From Pseudomonas fluorescens (GTDB lineage Bacteria > Pseudomonadota > Gammaproteobacteria > Pseudomonadales > Pseudomonadaceae): a stretch of 64,000 nt of DNA. This document shows positions 17,968 through 26,714 of the stretch, in pieces. The position numbers and the translations under genes were made by a program. The notes beneath the pieces are model-generated. The model made no database searches. It was not told where the DNA came from and saw only the letters and a program-made list of their open reading frames with translations. The stretch is from positions 3,123,826 through 3,187,825 of the forward strand of contig NZ_OZ024668.1 of NCBI RefSeq assembly GCF_902497775.2, given 5' to 3'. Within the stretch, counting starts at the first letter, position 1. Every line of letters begins with the position of its first letter.

Positions 17968-19056
17968 ATGCGCAGTGCATTTGTTACTGGAGCAACCGGC
18001 TTGCTGGGCAACAATTTAGTCCGTGAATTGGTCGCTCGTGGCTATACGGTCAAAGGCCTGGTCCGCTCAAGAGCCAAAGGTGAACAGCAGTTCAACAATC
18101 TGCCGGGAGTGGAGCTGGTCGTTGGGGACATGGCCGATGTCGACGCATTCGCAGCATCGCTGCAAGGTTGCGATACGGTGTTTCACACCGCGGCGTTCTT
18201 TCGCGACAACTACAAGGGCGGCAGCCACTGGAAGGAACTCGAAAAGATCAATGTCACCGGTACGCGGGACTTGATTCACCAGGCCTACCGCGCCGGTATA
18301 CGACGGTTCATCCATACGTCTTCCATTGCCGTGCTCGACGGCGCACCTGGAATGTCCATCGATGAGACGTGTCTGCGGGCCGACGCCGATGCGGATGACT
18401 ACTACCGAAGCAAGATCCTCGCCGACCGTGTCGTCTTGTCGTTCCTGGAGCTCCATCCCCAGATGCATGCCTGCATGGTCCTGCCTGGCTGGATGTGGGG
18501 CCCTGCCGACATGGGTCCGACCTCCTCGGGACAGTTGGTCAACGATGTCGTGCACGGTAAATTACCCGGACTGATCCCCGGTAGCTTCTCCGTTGTTGAT
18601 GCCCGCGATGTGGCATTAGCGCAGATTGCCGCTGCCAAACATGGGCGGCGAGGTGAGCGCTATCTCGCAGCGGGCCGGCATATGACAATGCGTGAGCTGG
18701 TGCCTATTCTCGGACGTATAGCGGGCGTCAAGACACCCGTTCGACAACTACCGCTCCCCTTTCTATTCACCTTGGCGGCTGTGCAGGAGATTTATGCGCG
18801 CCTTACCAGCAAGCCCATTCTGCTGAGCATGGCCACGTTGCGCCTGTTGATACGAGAGAAGGGCCGCACCTGTTTCAACCACAGCAAGAGTGAACAAGAG
18901 CTTGGCCTGAGTTTCCGGGCGCTAGAGCTGACAATCGCCGACACGGTGGCGTGGTACCGCGATCACGATTGGTTTGAGAGTCAAACCTTAAATTCCCGGG
19001 ACAGTACTTCTTCCACACTGACCGCACACCAGAACAAGGACGTAAACATACTGTGA
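17968..19056 (+). CDS. NAD(P)-dependent epimerase/dehydratase (extended SDR)
   Basis: The 362-residue protein begins MRSAFVTGATGLLGNNLVREL, with the TGxxGxxG nucleotide-binding loop of extended short-chain dehydrogenases. HTAAFFRDNY, NVTGTRDLIHQA and the catalytic YxxxK (DDYYRSKILAD, about residue 145) follow, and the preceding serine is in IHTSSIAVLDG. The C-terminal substrate domain is present, so the enzyme looks intact. It follows the SnoaL-like remnant by 3 bases and overlaps the phosphatase gene by 4 bases, so it belongs to a small operon facing away from the LysR gene. Substrate unknown. Confidence 0.9.
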   Translation: MRSAFVTGATGLLGNNLVRELVARGYTVKGLVRSRAKGEQQFNNLPGVELVVGDMADVDAFAASLQGCDTVFHTAAFFRDNYKGGSHWKELEKINVTGTRDLIHQAYRAGIRRFIHTSSIAVLDGAPGMSIDETCLRADADADDYYRSKILADRVVLSFLELHPQMHACMVLPGWMWGPADMGPTSSGQLVNDVVHGKLPGLIPGSFSVVDARDVALAQIAAAKHGRRGERYLAAGRHMTMRELVPILGRIAGVKTPVRQLPLPFLFTLAAVQEIYARLTSKPILLSMATLRLLIREKGRTCFNHSKSEQELGLSFRALELTIADTVAWYRDHDWFESQTLNSRDSTSSTLTAHQNKDVNIL

Positions 19057-19616
19057 GTAGGGAAATAATCCTGATGCGTCATGGCCAGCCAAAGCTGGTC
19101 GCAACCGACAAATTGTCAGCGATCGATATGAAAGACTGGATCGAGCAATACAACCAGTCCGAAATAACCAACCAACCCGTGCCGGATGCCAGCATGCAGC
19201 TCGCCGCAACCGCCACGGTAATTGTCTCAAGCAGCGCACCTCGTGCGCTGACCTCCGTCCAGGCTCTTGGTCTGAAGCCCGTCCTCGTCGACGCTCTTTT
19301 CTGTGAAGCGCAACTGCCTTATGGTCACTGGAATCTGCCACGCTTATCGCCGTTTACCTGGGCATTTATCCTTCGAATCTTATGGTTGTGCGGCTACTCA
19401 CGCAGAGTCGAATCCGCCGGCACTGCGAGGATGCGCGCCAGCACGGCAGCTCGACGACTTCAGTCCCTTGCCAGCGAAGGACCGGTTCTGCTGCTCGGTC
19501 ATGGCTTTATGAATCGAATGATCGCCAAACAACTGGTGGCCGATGGATGGATTCGCCAAAAACGTAACGGCAGCCAGTATTGGAGTGCGACGGTGTATCA
19601 ATATGGCGGTGTTTAA
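19053..19616 (+). CDS. Histidine phosphatase-family protein
   Basis: The 187-residue product starts with GTG (overlapping the SDR stop by 4 bases) and carries the phosphoglycerate-mutase-like RHG motif at its N terminus (EIILMRHGQPKLVA) and a later catalytic His in VLLLGHGFMNRMIAKQL. An SSAPRALTSVQAL block carries the second conserved Arg. A hydrophobic stretch LSPFTWAFILRILWLCGY near residue 100 is notable. Histidine phosphatases act on small phospho-metabolites or phosphoproteins; the substrate is unknown. Confidence 0.85.
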   Translation: MSREIILMRHGQPKLVATDKLSAIDMKDWIEQYNQSEITNQPVPDASMQLAATATVIVSSSAPRALTSVQALGLKPVLVDALFCEAQLPYGHWNLPRLSPFTWAFILRILWLCGYSRRVESAGTARMRASTAARRLQSLASEGPVLLLGHGFMNRMIAKQLVADGWIRQKRNGSQYWSATVYQYGGV

Positions 19617-19627
19617 AATGCGGTCTC

Positions 19628-19669
19628 TGTGGGAGCGGGCTTGCCCCGCGAACACGGGCGTAGCCCGTG
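19628..19669. repeat. REP-type element followed by a hairpin
   Basis: Bases 19628-19652 match the common Pseudomonas extragenic palindrome core (GTGGGAGCGGGCTTGCCCCG). It is directly followed by the hairpin CACGGGC-gta-GCCCGTG (19653-19669). It lies just after the histidine phosphatase gene between convergent genes, the usual location for REP sequences, and may also end transcription. Confidence 0.75.
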
Positions 19670-19756
19670 CCAGGCAACTCCATTTCCTGGGAAGGCCTTT
19701 TCGCGGATGGCTGGTGCATAGCCCGCAGGACGCCCCCTGTATGAAGGAGCATTCGC

Positions 19757-20902
19757 TCAAAGCGCCGCATAGACAAGGGATGCTAGCCGGCTAGGGCGCG
19801 GATCAATCATCGAATGGCTGCCCGAGGTCGTGGTGACAAAACCAAAGCTCACTTGCCTTTCGGGATCGGCGAAACTTATCGGCCCGCCAAGCCCGATATG
19901 GCCAAAGGTATCCGGGCCCATTGCGTGGGAAGCCGCCGGGTCGACTTGCTGCTCCAGCATACAGCCTAATCCATAACGCATTGGGCGCATCCATACCCGG
20001 TCCATACCATGACTGTGCTCTCGAGTGAACTCACTGAGCAGTTCGCGACCGATAAAGTTGCCCGCCAGCAATGCACTATAGAAACCGGCCAAGCCGTGAG
20101 CCGTGCCATGCCCACACACAGCCGGTTGCCGATAGGCCCACCAGCGAGGGTCACTGGTTCGTCTGGGCACCATTCCGGGGTTGGTGAAGGCGAATGTCGC
20201 GATGTGCGATGGCTCGTTTTTCAGCACGGTTCGCAATGCTTGCGAGTAAGGATCACCGACTCGCCCCGTAGCACTGTCGAAACGCGCGATACGGTGAAAG
20301 TGCTCTTCGTCCACGCCAAGGTGAACGTCCAAATCATGAGGGTCCAGAATCTCTTCGTGGATAAAGACACAGGGATCTCGTCCGTCCACACGCCGAATCA
20401 ACTCTCCGAGAATCCAGCCAAAGGTGGTGGTGCCGTACCCCAGGTCTGTTCCCGCTTCCCACCAAAGCGGCTCGGCCGCCAGGACCCGCACCATATGCTC
20501 CCAGTCATACATCTTAGCGTTATGGTCGGGTGCTCGCAGCGCCGGCAGGCCCGCAGTGTGGTTCATCACCTGACGCAAGGTGACCTTGGCTTTGCCGTTC
20601 TGGGCGAACTCAGGCCAGTACCGGGCCACTGGCGCATCCAGCTCCAGCTTGCCCGCCTCTACCAACATCAGGACGGCCACCGCGACATAGGGTTTTACAA
20701 CGCAAAAGGTATTGGCCAGCGTATCGCGCGTCCAAGGCCGGGTGCCCTCTTGATCCGCCATACCAGCCCACAGGTCGACCACCCTCTCTCCACCCACTTG
20801 CACGCAGAGCCCGGCCCCACGCTCCTGCGGATCATCAAACATCTCCTCGAACGCCTGCCAGACCGCTTCGAACGGCTTCGCACACATCCCTTGTGCTTTC
20901 AT
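19757..20902 (-). CDS. Beta-lactamase-fold serine-hydrolase family protein with Cys at the nucleophile position
   Basis: The 381-residue protein aligns by eye with class C beta-lactamase/EstB-type esterases: ERVVDLWAGMADQ, the SxxK region, ARYWPEFAQNGKAKVTLRQV, HTAGLPAL, GYGTTTFGWILGELIRRV (Tyr position of the YxN/YxA motif) and the C-terminal FGHIGLGGPISFADPER. At the SxxK motif the sequence reads TFCVVKPYVA: residue 67 is Cys (codon TGC at 20704-20702) and Lys70 is kept. A Ser-to-Cys change needs one base. The start at 20902 has GAGGAG upstream; the longer frame from 21007 lacks support. It is probably a cytoplasmic hydrolase; activity and substrate are uncertain given the changed nucleophile. 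Confidence 0.85.
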   Translation of the reverse strand: MKAQGMCAKPFEAVWQAFEEMFDDPQERGAGLCVQVGGERVVDLWAGMADQEGTRPWTRDTLANTFCVVKPYVAVAVLMLVEAGKLELDAPVARYWPEFAQNGKAKVTLRQVMNHTAGLPALRAPDHNAKMYDWEHMVRVLAAEPLWWEAGTDLGYGTTTFGWILGELIRRVDGRDPCVFIHEEILDPHDLDVHLGVDEEHFHRIARFDSATGRVGDPYSQALRTVLKNEPSHIATFAFTNPGMVPRRTSDPRWWAYRQPAVCGHGTAHGLAGFYSALLAGNFIGRELLSEFTREHSHGMDRVWMRPMRYGLGCMLEQQVDPAASHAMGPDTFGHIGLGGPISFADPERQVSFGFVTTTSGSHSMIDPRPSRLASLVYAAL

Positions 20903-21036
20903 TTCCAAGACTCCTCGTCGTTGAAGTGCTGCCCTTGATACGTGCCGAAGTTGACCATTGGCACCTCTGACAGACGACAAGAAAGATCCCGCCGCCTGGC
21001 AGACCACCCATCAAATAGAAATTGTGTGTGGCGAAC

Positions 21037-22104
21037 TCAACCCCGCGACCGAGTGTGAGAGTGCCCCATGGAGAAACGGTTTGCGCGTTTGTAGGTGCCG
21101 AAGTCATTGAACCGGACACCGGCCTGCGCCATGACTTGATGAGCATAAGGCGCAGTCATCTGCCGAAGATAGAACGGGTCCCTGACAACGAAGTGGTGAA
21201 TACTGTGGGTGCTACCAAAGTTGAAGCAGAACAGTTGAAACGGCCACAACCACCACGCGTTCATGACCTGGGTTTGTTGTAACGCATTGCGCGGGGCAAC
21301 ATCGCCGTAATAGTGCATGTTTGAACTGATGAAAAACAGGCAGAACTGCCGGATCATGTTTGGCGCGATAAGAATAACCACGGCGCCGTTGACGACATCC
21401 ATTAATGCCAGCGTCGTAGCAGAAGGCTGAACCTGCGCCCCCATGAGTGACCCGAGCCCGGTATACAGGTGGTAGCCGAGGAATACATACCAGCACCCCC
21501 AATACAACAGGCCGAACGGTGTATTGAGGCGAATGATTTTGCCTAACAATCTTACCTTTTGCCGCCAGCCCGGAGCAAAAATCGCATTTAGAAAACCAAA
21601 TACAAATCCATCCATCAGTTTCAATAAGCGCAATATGCCCCACGGGTTGCCACTGGTGGTGATCCACGCCTCGACATCCGAATCGGTTCCGGACTCCTTA
21701 TGATGATGAAAATGCAGACTGCGCCTTAGCCAGGGGCTGGGCATTCCCGGCCGAGCCAGCCAGCAAAAAAACATCATGGCATTGTGGGCCAGCGGCTGTT
21801 TTCTGAAATACAGGCGATGAATCAAGTCATGTTCAATTTCATGAATGAACGACGTCAGCAGCGCGTTGATCAAAATACACAGCCATCCGGGGATAACACC
21901 CTTCAGGTAGAGCCCGCCGGTGACGACCATCCCGACCAGGGAAAACACCATGACACTCGCACCCAGAGTATTCTGATACTGCAAGATCGGATAACGCTTG
22001 CGCAGCTCATTTCCATGTTCAGTAATACGCCGGGTTACATGCTCAATCTTTTCCTGATCGGTAGTTGGGTGATCAATTTCGATGGCTTTTTCCAAGACCT
22101 TCAT
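21037..22104 (-). CDS. Membrane fatty-acid desaturase
   Basis: The 355-residue protein has hydrophobic segments near residues 48-70, 73-87 and 195-250 and the three His boxes of membrane di-iron desaturases: HEIEHD at 88-93, HFHHH at 131-135 and HSIHH at 300-304. It would introduce a double bond in acyl chains or act on a related lipid at the inner membrane. It lies 135 bases upstream of the serine-hydrolase-family gene on the same strand and divergent, across a 326-base gap, from the recombinase-like gene. Electron donor and substrate unknown. Confidence 0.9.
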   Translation of the reverse strand: MKVLEKAIEIDHPTTDQEKIEHVTRRITEHGNELRKRYPILQYQNTLGASVMVFSLVGMVVTGGLYLKGVIPGWLCILINALLTSFIHEIEHDLIHRLYFRKQPLAHNAMMFFCWLARPGMPSPWLRRSLHFHHHKESGTDSDVEAWITTSGNPWGILRLLKLMDGFVFGFLNAIFAPGWRQKVRLLGKIIRLNTPFGLLYWGCWYVFLGYHLYTGLGSLMGAQVQPSATTLALMDVVNGAVVILIAPNMIRQFCLFFISSNMHYYGDVAPRNALQQTQVMNAWWLWPFQLFCFNFGSTHSIHHFVVRDPFYLRQMTAPYAHQVMAQAGVRFNDFGTYKRANRFSMGHSHTRSRG

Positions 22105-22430
22105 GCCGTCATCCTCTGCGTGCGTCGGAAAATTACCAGCCTCATCAAGCCGGTCAATTTAATTGTTTGACTTATAAAACAACAGGCATACAAATTCACT
22201 GCGCAAACTCACGCGCGCCACTCAAGAAATACCAAATCGACTGCCTTGCAAAAATTTGCTAGGATTATTTCAAGCTTCAAAATGATAAGACAAATACACG
22301 TCTTTGCAACTGTGTATTTTGGGTGGGCTCAGTGTGACAGGCATTTGTGTAAGGATTTAAGATTTAAGGATTTAGTTACAGTTTGCACACGTCTAGAACG
22401 ACTGTGTACAAGTATTGCCAAGGAGGCACC
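22105..22430. promoter_or_regulatory. AT-rich divergent intergenic region with a 15-base-period direct repeat
   Basis: There is no gene in this 326-base stretch between the desaturase and the recombinase-like gene. It contains TAAGGATTTA twice, at 22350-22359 and 22365-22374, exactly 15 bases apart. Promoters for both flanking genes are expected here. The repeat may be a binding site, possibly for the HTH protein encoded just downstream; that is inference. Confidence 0.4.
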
Positions 22431-22994
22431 ATGAGATTGCATCGCATCAAATATTTCCAGCGCGCTCTACAAGAATCCGAGGGCAGCGTAGAGAACACAA
22501 CGAGCCATGTTGTATTTGACGCCGTGTTTTTCGACGAACCTACAGACAATACCGCGACTCGCGCAGGCCTTGAAAGGCTCATTCTCTACATACAGTGCGG
22601 GGATACTGTGGTAGTGGACAGCATGGCATCGCTCTCCTCCAGTACCGAGCAACTGTGCACCCTTATTCGCCGGCTGATGGAAAAGCAGGTAACGCTAGAG
22701 TTTTTGAATGAAAACCTGGTTTTACGGCATGACTGCCTTGAAGTTGTGGAGCCCATCATTGCAGTAATGGAGGCGCTCGCAGAGTTCGAGCGCGCTACGG
22801 CGAGGGAAAAACAAGCCGCAGGAATTGCTGCCGCAAAGATCCGCGGGTCCTACAGAGGTCGCAAGAAAAAACTGTCTGACAATCAGGTTGTAAGTTTAAT
22901 TGACCGTGCGTGCGCTGGAGAAAGTAAATCTAAATTGGCACGTGATTTTGATATCAGTCGTCAGACGCTTTATCGGTACTTGAGATCGACATAG
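22431..22994 (+). CDS. Serine-recombinase-like DNA-binding protein lacking the catalytic residues
   Basis: The 187-residue protein aligns with resolvase/invertase proteins from the region [20 protein letters not shown] onward, including the long helix [17 protein letters not shown] and a C-terminal [21 protein letters not shown]. The N terminus does not contain the YARVST motif with the nucleophilic serine, and where active enzymes read LDRLGRS it reads SMASLSSS, so the catalytic arginines are gone too. The start at 22431 has AGGAGG 6-7 bases upstream. It is unlikely to recombine DNA; it may be a regulator derived from a recombinase. No recombinase target or mobile element borders are visible. 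Confidence 0.82.
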   Translation: MRLHRIKYFQRALQESEGSVENTTSHVVFDAVFFDEPTDNTATRAGLERLILYIQCGDTVVVDSMASLSSSTEQLCTLIRRLMEKQVTLEFLNENLVLRHDCLEVVEPIIAVMEALAEFERATAREKQAAGIAAAKIRGSYRGRKKKLSDNQVVSLIDRACAGESKSKLARDFDISRQTLYRYLRST

Positions 22995-23011
22995 GGGCCT
23001 CCTCAGGCCCC
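22994..23011 (+). terminator. Hairpin after the recombinase-like gene
   Basis: Inverted repeat GGGGCCT-cctc-AGGCCCC begins at the last base of the stop codon. A 7-bp GC-rich stem with a 4-base loop fits a terminator stem, but there is no immediate T run. Confidence 0.5.
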
Positions 23012-23168
23012 TCAGAATCAACATCCATTTAGTGATTTTTTCAGCGAATCTGGGCTTTAATGTCCATGCTTATGAGCAAGCACACGGATTTTGAGTCTGC
23101 CGGAATGTGGATGCACCTGACGGCAGGAACACGTGCTTGGCACTTCTCTAATCAAGGACGAAACGATA

Positions 23169-24248
23169 TTGAAAATAGCGTTCGGCGCTCTGTTGCTGGC
23201 TTGGCTGACGACAATCGCATTGGCTGACGAGAACCCCGTCGGCTTCCAATCTTCCACACTGGCGGATTTGCACAATGGCCGCGCCCTGGAAATGGTGGTC
23301 TGGTACCCGAGTTTAGCTACCGCAGACACGCAGCTGATCGCCGATAATGCAGTGTTTGTCGGGGCTTCTGCCGCTCGGAACGCGCCGCCATCTGCCGGCA
23401 AACATCCATTGGTGGTGCTATCTCACGGATACAGGGGTAACTGGAGCAACCAGATTTGGCTTGCCAGTGCGTTGGCCCAGAAGGGTTACATCGTCGCCGC
23501 AATCAATCACCCGGGCACCACGACTCATGACCGCAGCCCTGCAGCAGCCGCGCAGCTATGGCAGCGGCCCGTTGATGTGCGCCGAGTCATTGACAGGGTC
23601 ACGACACAACCTGAAAAGTATGGCCTGGTCGCCAATGGCCGAATTGCAGTAGTGGGCCATTCACTCGGCGGCTGGACCGCCCTGGAGATCGCCGGTGCTC
23701 GTTTCGATCCAGATCGCTTCGACCAGGACTGCAAAGCCCACCCGCAGTTAGCCAGTTGCACCATTTACGGACAGATAAGCCCCGCAAGCACCTCAGAATC
23801 AAAGGCCGCGCTGGCCGCCGATTGGCGCGATAAACGCGTCACTGCTGTGGTTGCATTGGACATAGGCTTTTCACGGGGCCTAACCAATGAAAGCCTGGCC
23901 GCGCTGCCCGTACCCGCGCTGGTAATCGCTGCTGGCGTACCGTCGCGCGAACTTCCCGCTGAGTTGGAGTCTGCCAACCTGGCCAAACGCCTGCCTGCGT
24001 CGTCAAGCCGATACATCGAGATCAGCGACGCAAGCCATTTCACCTTCATGTCGGTGTGCAAACCTGGCGCGCAGTCCTTGCTCGAAGCCGAAGTACCAGG
24101 CGATGGCATCATTTGCCAGGATGGCGATAACGGCCGCGCTCGTGGGTTGATTCAGCAGCAAATTGCATCACTGATTGCAGCGTTTCTGGCGCAATCTCCC
24201 GCTATCGCATGCGCCGATCCACGGCCTACATGTCCGGCGGCAGGCTGA
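23169..24248 (+). CDS. Exported alpha/beta hydrolase (dienelactone hydrolase-like)
   Basis: The frame begins at a TTG at 23169, preceded by AAGGACG, giving a signal peptide (KIAFGALLLAWLTTIALA) before DENPVGFQS. A GTG at 23133 would add 12 residues and spoil the signal peptide. The mature part has HPLVVLSHGYRGNW (oxyanion region), the nucleophile elbow GHSLGGWTALEIAG and a C-terminal catalytic-His candidate in DASHFTFM. It is about 360 residues, matching the predicted dienelactone hydrolase family of periplasmic hydrolases. Substrate unknown. Its 3' end overlaps the convergent membrane-protein gene by 23 bases. Confidence 0.85.
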   Translation: MKIAFGALLLAWLTTIALADENPVGFQSSTLADLHNGRALEMVVWYPSLATADTQLIADNAVFVGASAARNAPPSAGKHPLVVLSHGYRGNWSNQIWLASALAQKGYIVAAINHPGTTTHDRSPAAAAQLWQRPVDVRRVIDRVTTQPEKYGLVANGRIAVVGHSLGGWTALEIAGARFDPDRFDQDCKAHPQLASCTIYGQISPASTSESKAALAADWRDKRVTAVVALDIGFSRGLTNESLAALPVPALVIAAGVPSRELPAELESANLAKRLPASSSRYIEISDASHFTFMSVCKPGAQSLLEAEVPGDGIICQDGDNGRARGLIQQQIASLIAAFLAQSPAIACADPRPTCPAAG

Positions 24249-25083
24249 AGAGCAGATTGCCTTGATCACTGCGCACCTGAGTCCCTTGCGGATAGTGAAC
24301 AGAGCCGAAATCGACTGCACGGTCCAGGGCGCCCTGCCACATGAACACGTCACTGCCAGGCCTGTTCAGGCGCATGCGCAGCCCGCGCAGTTCCATCCCC
24401 AGCAGCTGGACCGGTGTATCTTCGGACCTCGCCTCCCATCCTCGCTCAGTGGAAAACACCCTCACCGGCCCCGGCCAGATGATGCCACCCAACCGGGTGC
24501 CTGGCGCCAGCATGCATTCTTGCAGGCTCCACTGGGAGAATGTGAAATGAGCACCGAACGGAAAGTTGAACTCGACCTTGCCTGGCTCACATGTCCAGCC
24601 TTCAAGGTCGTGAGTGGACACCGTCTCGACTGTCGCGGTGCCGTGGCTTTGCCATAGCTCCAGACGACGCACACGCATACCCATGATGTTACCCAGCGTG
24701 CGATCAAAGTCGGCGTGCTTCAGGCTCTGCATGCCAAAGGGCACCGGCTCGCCTGCCAGGTTGTCGAAGGGCTCCAGGTTTTCCAGCCGGACCTGCGTGC
24801 CCGCCGGCAGCACCAGGTCGCCCAGCACCTCCTCGTGCTGCAGACGCGGAGTGTGCGCACGCACGTCCAGCCAATGGCCGACCACGATCTTGACGTAGGG
24901 TGCGCTGACCACCGCCAGGCCCACGACCAGAAAGCCGAAGCGCCAACGGCGCGCCAGCATGTAGCGCCGGCAACGCGGGATCAGGAAAGCCACCAGGCAG
25001 GCAATCAGCAGCCAGAGGAAGACCTCGGAGAAGATCAAGATTATGTAGCCGACCACCATGGCCAGCGGATTGACAGGAATCAC
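24226..25083 (-). CDS. Membrane protein of unknown function
   Basis: The 285-residue protein starts at GTG with AAGGACG upstream. Residues about 5-35 and 48-68 form two hydrophobic segments (VGYIILIFSEVFLWLLIACL and FGFLVVGLAVVSAPY) separated by a basic loop, followed by a soluble domain of about 210 residues rich in beta-type sequence (LPAGTQVRLENLEPFDNL, PGTRLGGIIWPGPVRVF). No family is recognised. The soluble part probably faces the periplasm. It is convergent with the exported hydrolase gene. Confidence 0.75.
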   Translation of the reverse strand: MIPVNPLAMVVGYIILIFSEVFLWLLIACLVAFLIPRCRRYMLARRWRFGFLVVGLAVVSAPYVKIVVGHWLDVRAHTPRLQHEEVLGDLVLPAGTQVRLENLEPFDNLAGEPVPFGMQSLKHADFDRTLGNIMGMRVRRLELWQSHGTATVETVSTHDLEGWTCEPGKVEFNFPFGAHFTFSQWSLQECMLAPGTRLGGIIWPGPVRVFSTERGWEARSEDTPVQLLGMELRGLRMRLNRPGSDVFMWQGALDRAVDFGSVHYPQGTQVRSDQGNLLFSLPPDM

Positions 25084-25091
25084 GGACGTCC

Positions 25092-25439
25092 TTGTTAACC
25101 TTGAAACTGACCGCGCAGAGTAAACCAGTCTACGGCGCTATCCCAAGTTCTGGTCACTCAAGGCTCGGCCGCTTAGACGCAGCCATCGCGCACGTTCAGC
25201 GCATCGTCAACGATCTGGTCAAGGAGGGAATGCTGGAGTTTCAGCCCAACCCTCACCATCGCAGGGCGCAGCTGGTTGTGCTTACCGACGCGGGGAAAGA
25301 CGCCTTCACTCTTGCAATGAAACTTCAAGCGCCTTGGATCAACGAGCTTGCGCAGGGCTTGGAGGTTGCGGACATCGAGACGACCTACCGTGTTCTGCAC
25401 CAGCTGCGCAGCAAGCTTGAGCAAGACCAAAGAGACTGA
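25092..25439 (+). pseudogene. MarR-family regulator, C-terminal fragment
   Basis: From about codon 33 the frame reads HVQRIVNDLVKEGMLEF then NPHHRRAQLVVLTDAGKDAF, the recognition helix and wing of a MarR regulator, followed by the usual C-terminal dimerisation helices. The first 30 codons do not match the N-terminal dimerisation/HTH part, so the gene lacks roughly its first 60-70 residues. The deletion lies next to the GTG of the divergent membrane-protein gene. It is probably non-functional. Confidence 0.65.
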
Positions 25440-25578
25440 ACTGTCCATAGGCGGCACAAATTGCCCGGTCGACATCGCAGACAACGAACGCCGCTGTCGC
25501 AATACTGGCACCTGTGCCCCGCGCCAATAGCATCAATTTGATATCATGGCTGTCAGAGTCGAAGTAAGGAACTGCTCC

Positions 25579-26142
25579 ATGATCTCACGCGCGAAAAAAG
25601 CTCTCTCACTGCCTTGCATCCTGCTGCTTGCGGCGATTTCCTCGCAGGCTGTTTCTGGGCAGTTTGTCGTCGATATGCAAAGCGATGAAGGGCGAAAGCT
25701 GGCGCAAACCCTTGGCACCGAAAAGTACCGCTACGCGTTGTTCAGTGAGTTCAGCAAGGACACGCCGTATAGCGCGATTGCGCTCAGCAACTCGGAAGGT
25801 TTCAAGGACGGCGTTGTCGTCTACAACGCTGTTATCAATGCCACTGACAAGGGCGCTCAAATGATCTTCACGCAGTTTGTGGATTGCGCAAAGCCACTAA
25901 CCAATGAGGGCTTTATCGAGGTCAACGATCAGCCGATCAAGGTGTTGTACGAGTGCCGCGAGGAAAAGCCAGGTTCTAAAGTTTCGATCTTTCTGCCGGT
26001 CTCGGATGCCGCGCAAAACTTTATTTATAGCGCCTTCGCCAAGGGTGTTCCGGTGAAGGTCAGGATGGACAAGCACCCCGTCGTTTTTCCTGCGAGCGGC
26101 TTCCTGGATGCATGGAACGTGAGAAACAAGAAGGCTCTTTGA
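25579..26142 (+). CDS. Exported protein of unknown function
   Basis: The 187-residue product starts at an ATG preceded by AAGGAA and has a typical signal peptide (KKALSLPCILLLAAISSQAVSG), so it is probably periplasmic. The mature part contains two Cys residues (VDCAKPL and LYECREE) that could form a disulfide and ends DAWNVRNKKAL. I recognise no family. It lies alone between the MarR remnant and the convergent OmpA-like gene. Confidence 0.72.
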   Translation: MISRAKKALSLPCILLLAAISSQAVSGQFVVDMQSDEGRKLAQTLGTEKYRYALFSEFSKDTPYSAIALSNSEGFKDGVVVYNAVINATDKGAQMIFTQFVDCAKPLTNEGFIEVNDQPIKVLYECREEKPGSKVSIFLPVSDAAQNFIYSAFAKGVPVKVRMDKHPVVFPASGFLDAWNVRNKKAL

Positions 26143-26155
26143 ACAGAAGCCCTCA

Positions 26156-26689
26156 TCATCTGCGCTCAAACTCGTAACCCAGGGTTTGCCCGTGGCTTAC
26201 CCACTCCACAACACCCCGGCGATTGTACTTCAAGTCATCCTTGCCACTGCCCTCGCACACCGGTGAGTGCTCGCCATAGGCGTGCACATTCACCTGCTCA
26301 TACAACGCGCCGTACTTGACCAGGTAGTAGGCGATCATGGCGGCGCGTGCCTGGGCCAGGACGATGTTCTGCTCAGGCGAACCGACGTCATCGGTATGAC
26401 CTTCGACAAACACTTCGGCCTCGGGGTTGGTCACCAGGTAGTTCGCCACATAGGCAAGCCTGGCCTGATAAGCTGGCTCGATCGCCGAGCTGTCGGTGTC
26501 GAAATACACCACCAGGCCGCCCGCCACGTCGGGCTCGTCCGACAGCGCTTGCAGGGCGCGCTGGTTGTTTGCATCAGCCTCGGCCGCTGAGACAAACAGC
26601 GAGCGTTCGGTGGACGTTGCAGTGCTTTTGCAGCCGGTCGCCGTCAGTACCAGCAGAACGGGGAGGATGCAGCGCAGATAACGGTTCAT
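26156..26689 (-). CDS. OmpA-family lipoprotein
   Basis: The 177-residue protein has a lipoprotein signal peptide with lipobox LTATGC (Cys near residue 20) and a C-terminal OmpA peptidoglycan-binding domain: VYFDTDSSAIEPAYQARL, FVEGHTDDVGSPEQNIVLAQARA and YNRRGVVEWV. It likely anchors the outer membrane to peptidoglycan. The start at 26689 (MNRYLRCIL) follows GAGTGG; the longer frame from 26740 adds no family sequence. The DD-carboxypeptidase gene lies 25 bases upstream on the same strand, so the two cell-wall genes may be co-transcribed. Confidence 0.9.
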   Translation of the reverse strand: MNRYLRCILPVLLVLTATGCKSTATSTERSLFVSAAEADANNQRALQALSDEPDVAGGLVVYFDTDSSAIEPAYQARLAYVANYLVTNPEAEVFVEGHTDDVGSPEQNIVLAQARAAMIAYYLVKYGALYEQVNVHAYGEHSPVCEGSGKDDLKYNRRGVVEWVSHGQTLGYEFERR

Positions 26690-26714
26690 AGGCCACTCTT
26701 CAATAGGATCGGTA

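Noticed and set aside
22431..22994. Marker of an integrated mobile element, because of resolvase similarity
   Set aside because: The catalytic residues are missing and no terminal inverted repeats, transposase or target duplication are visible around it.
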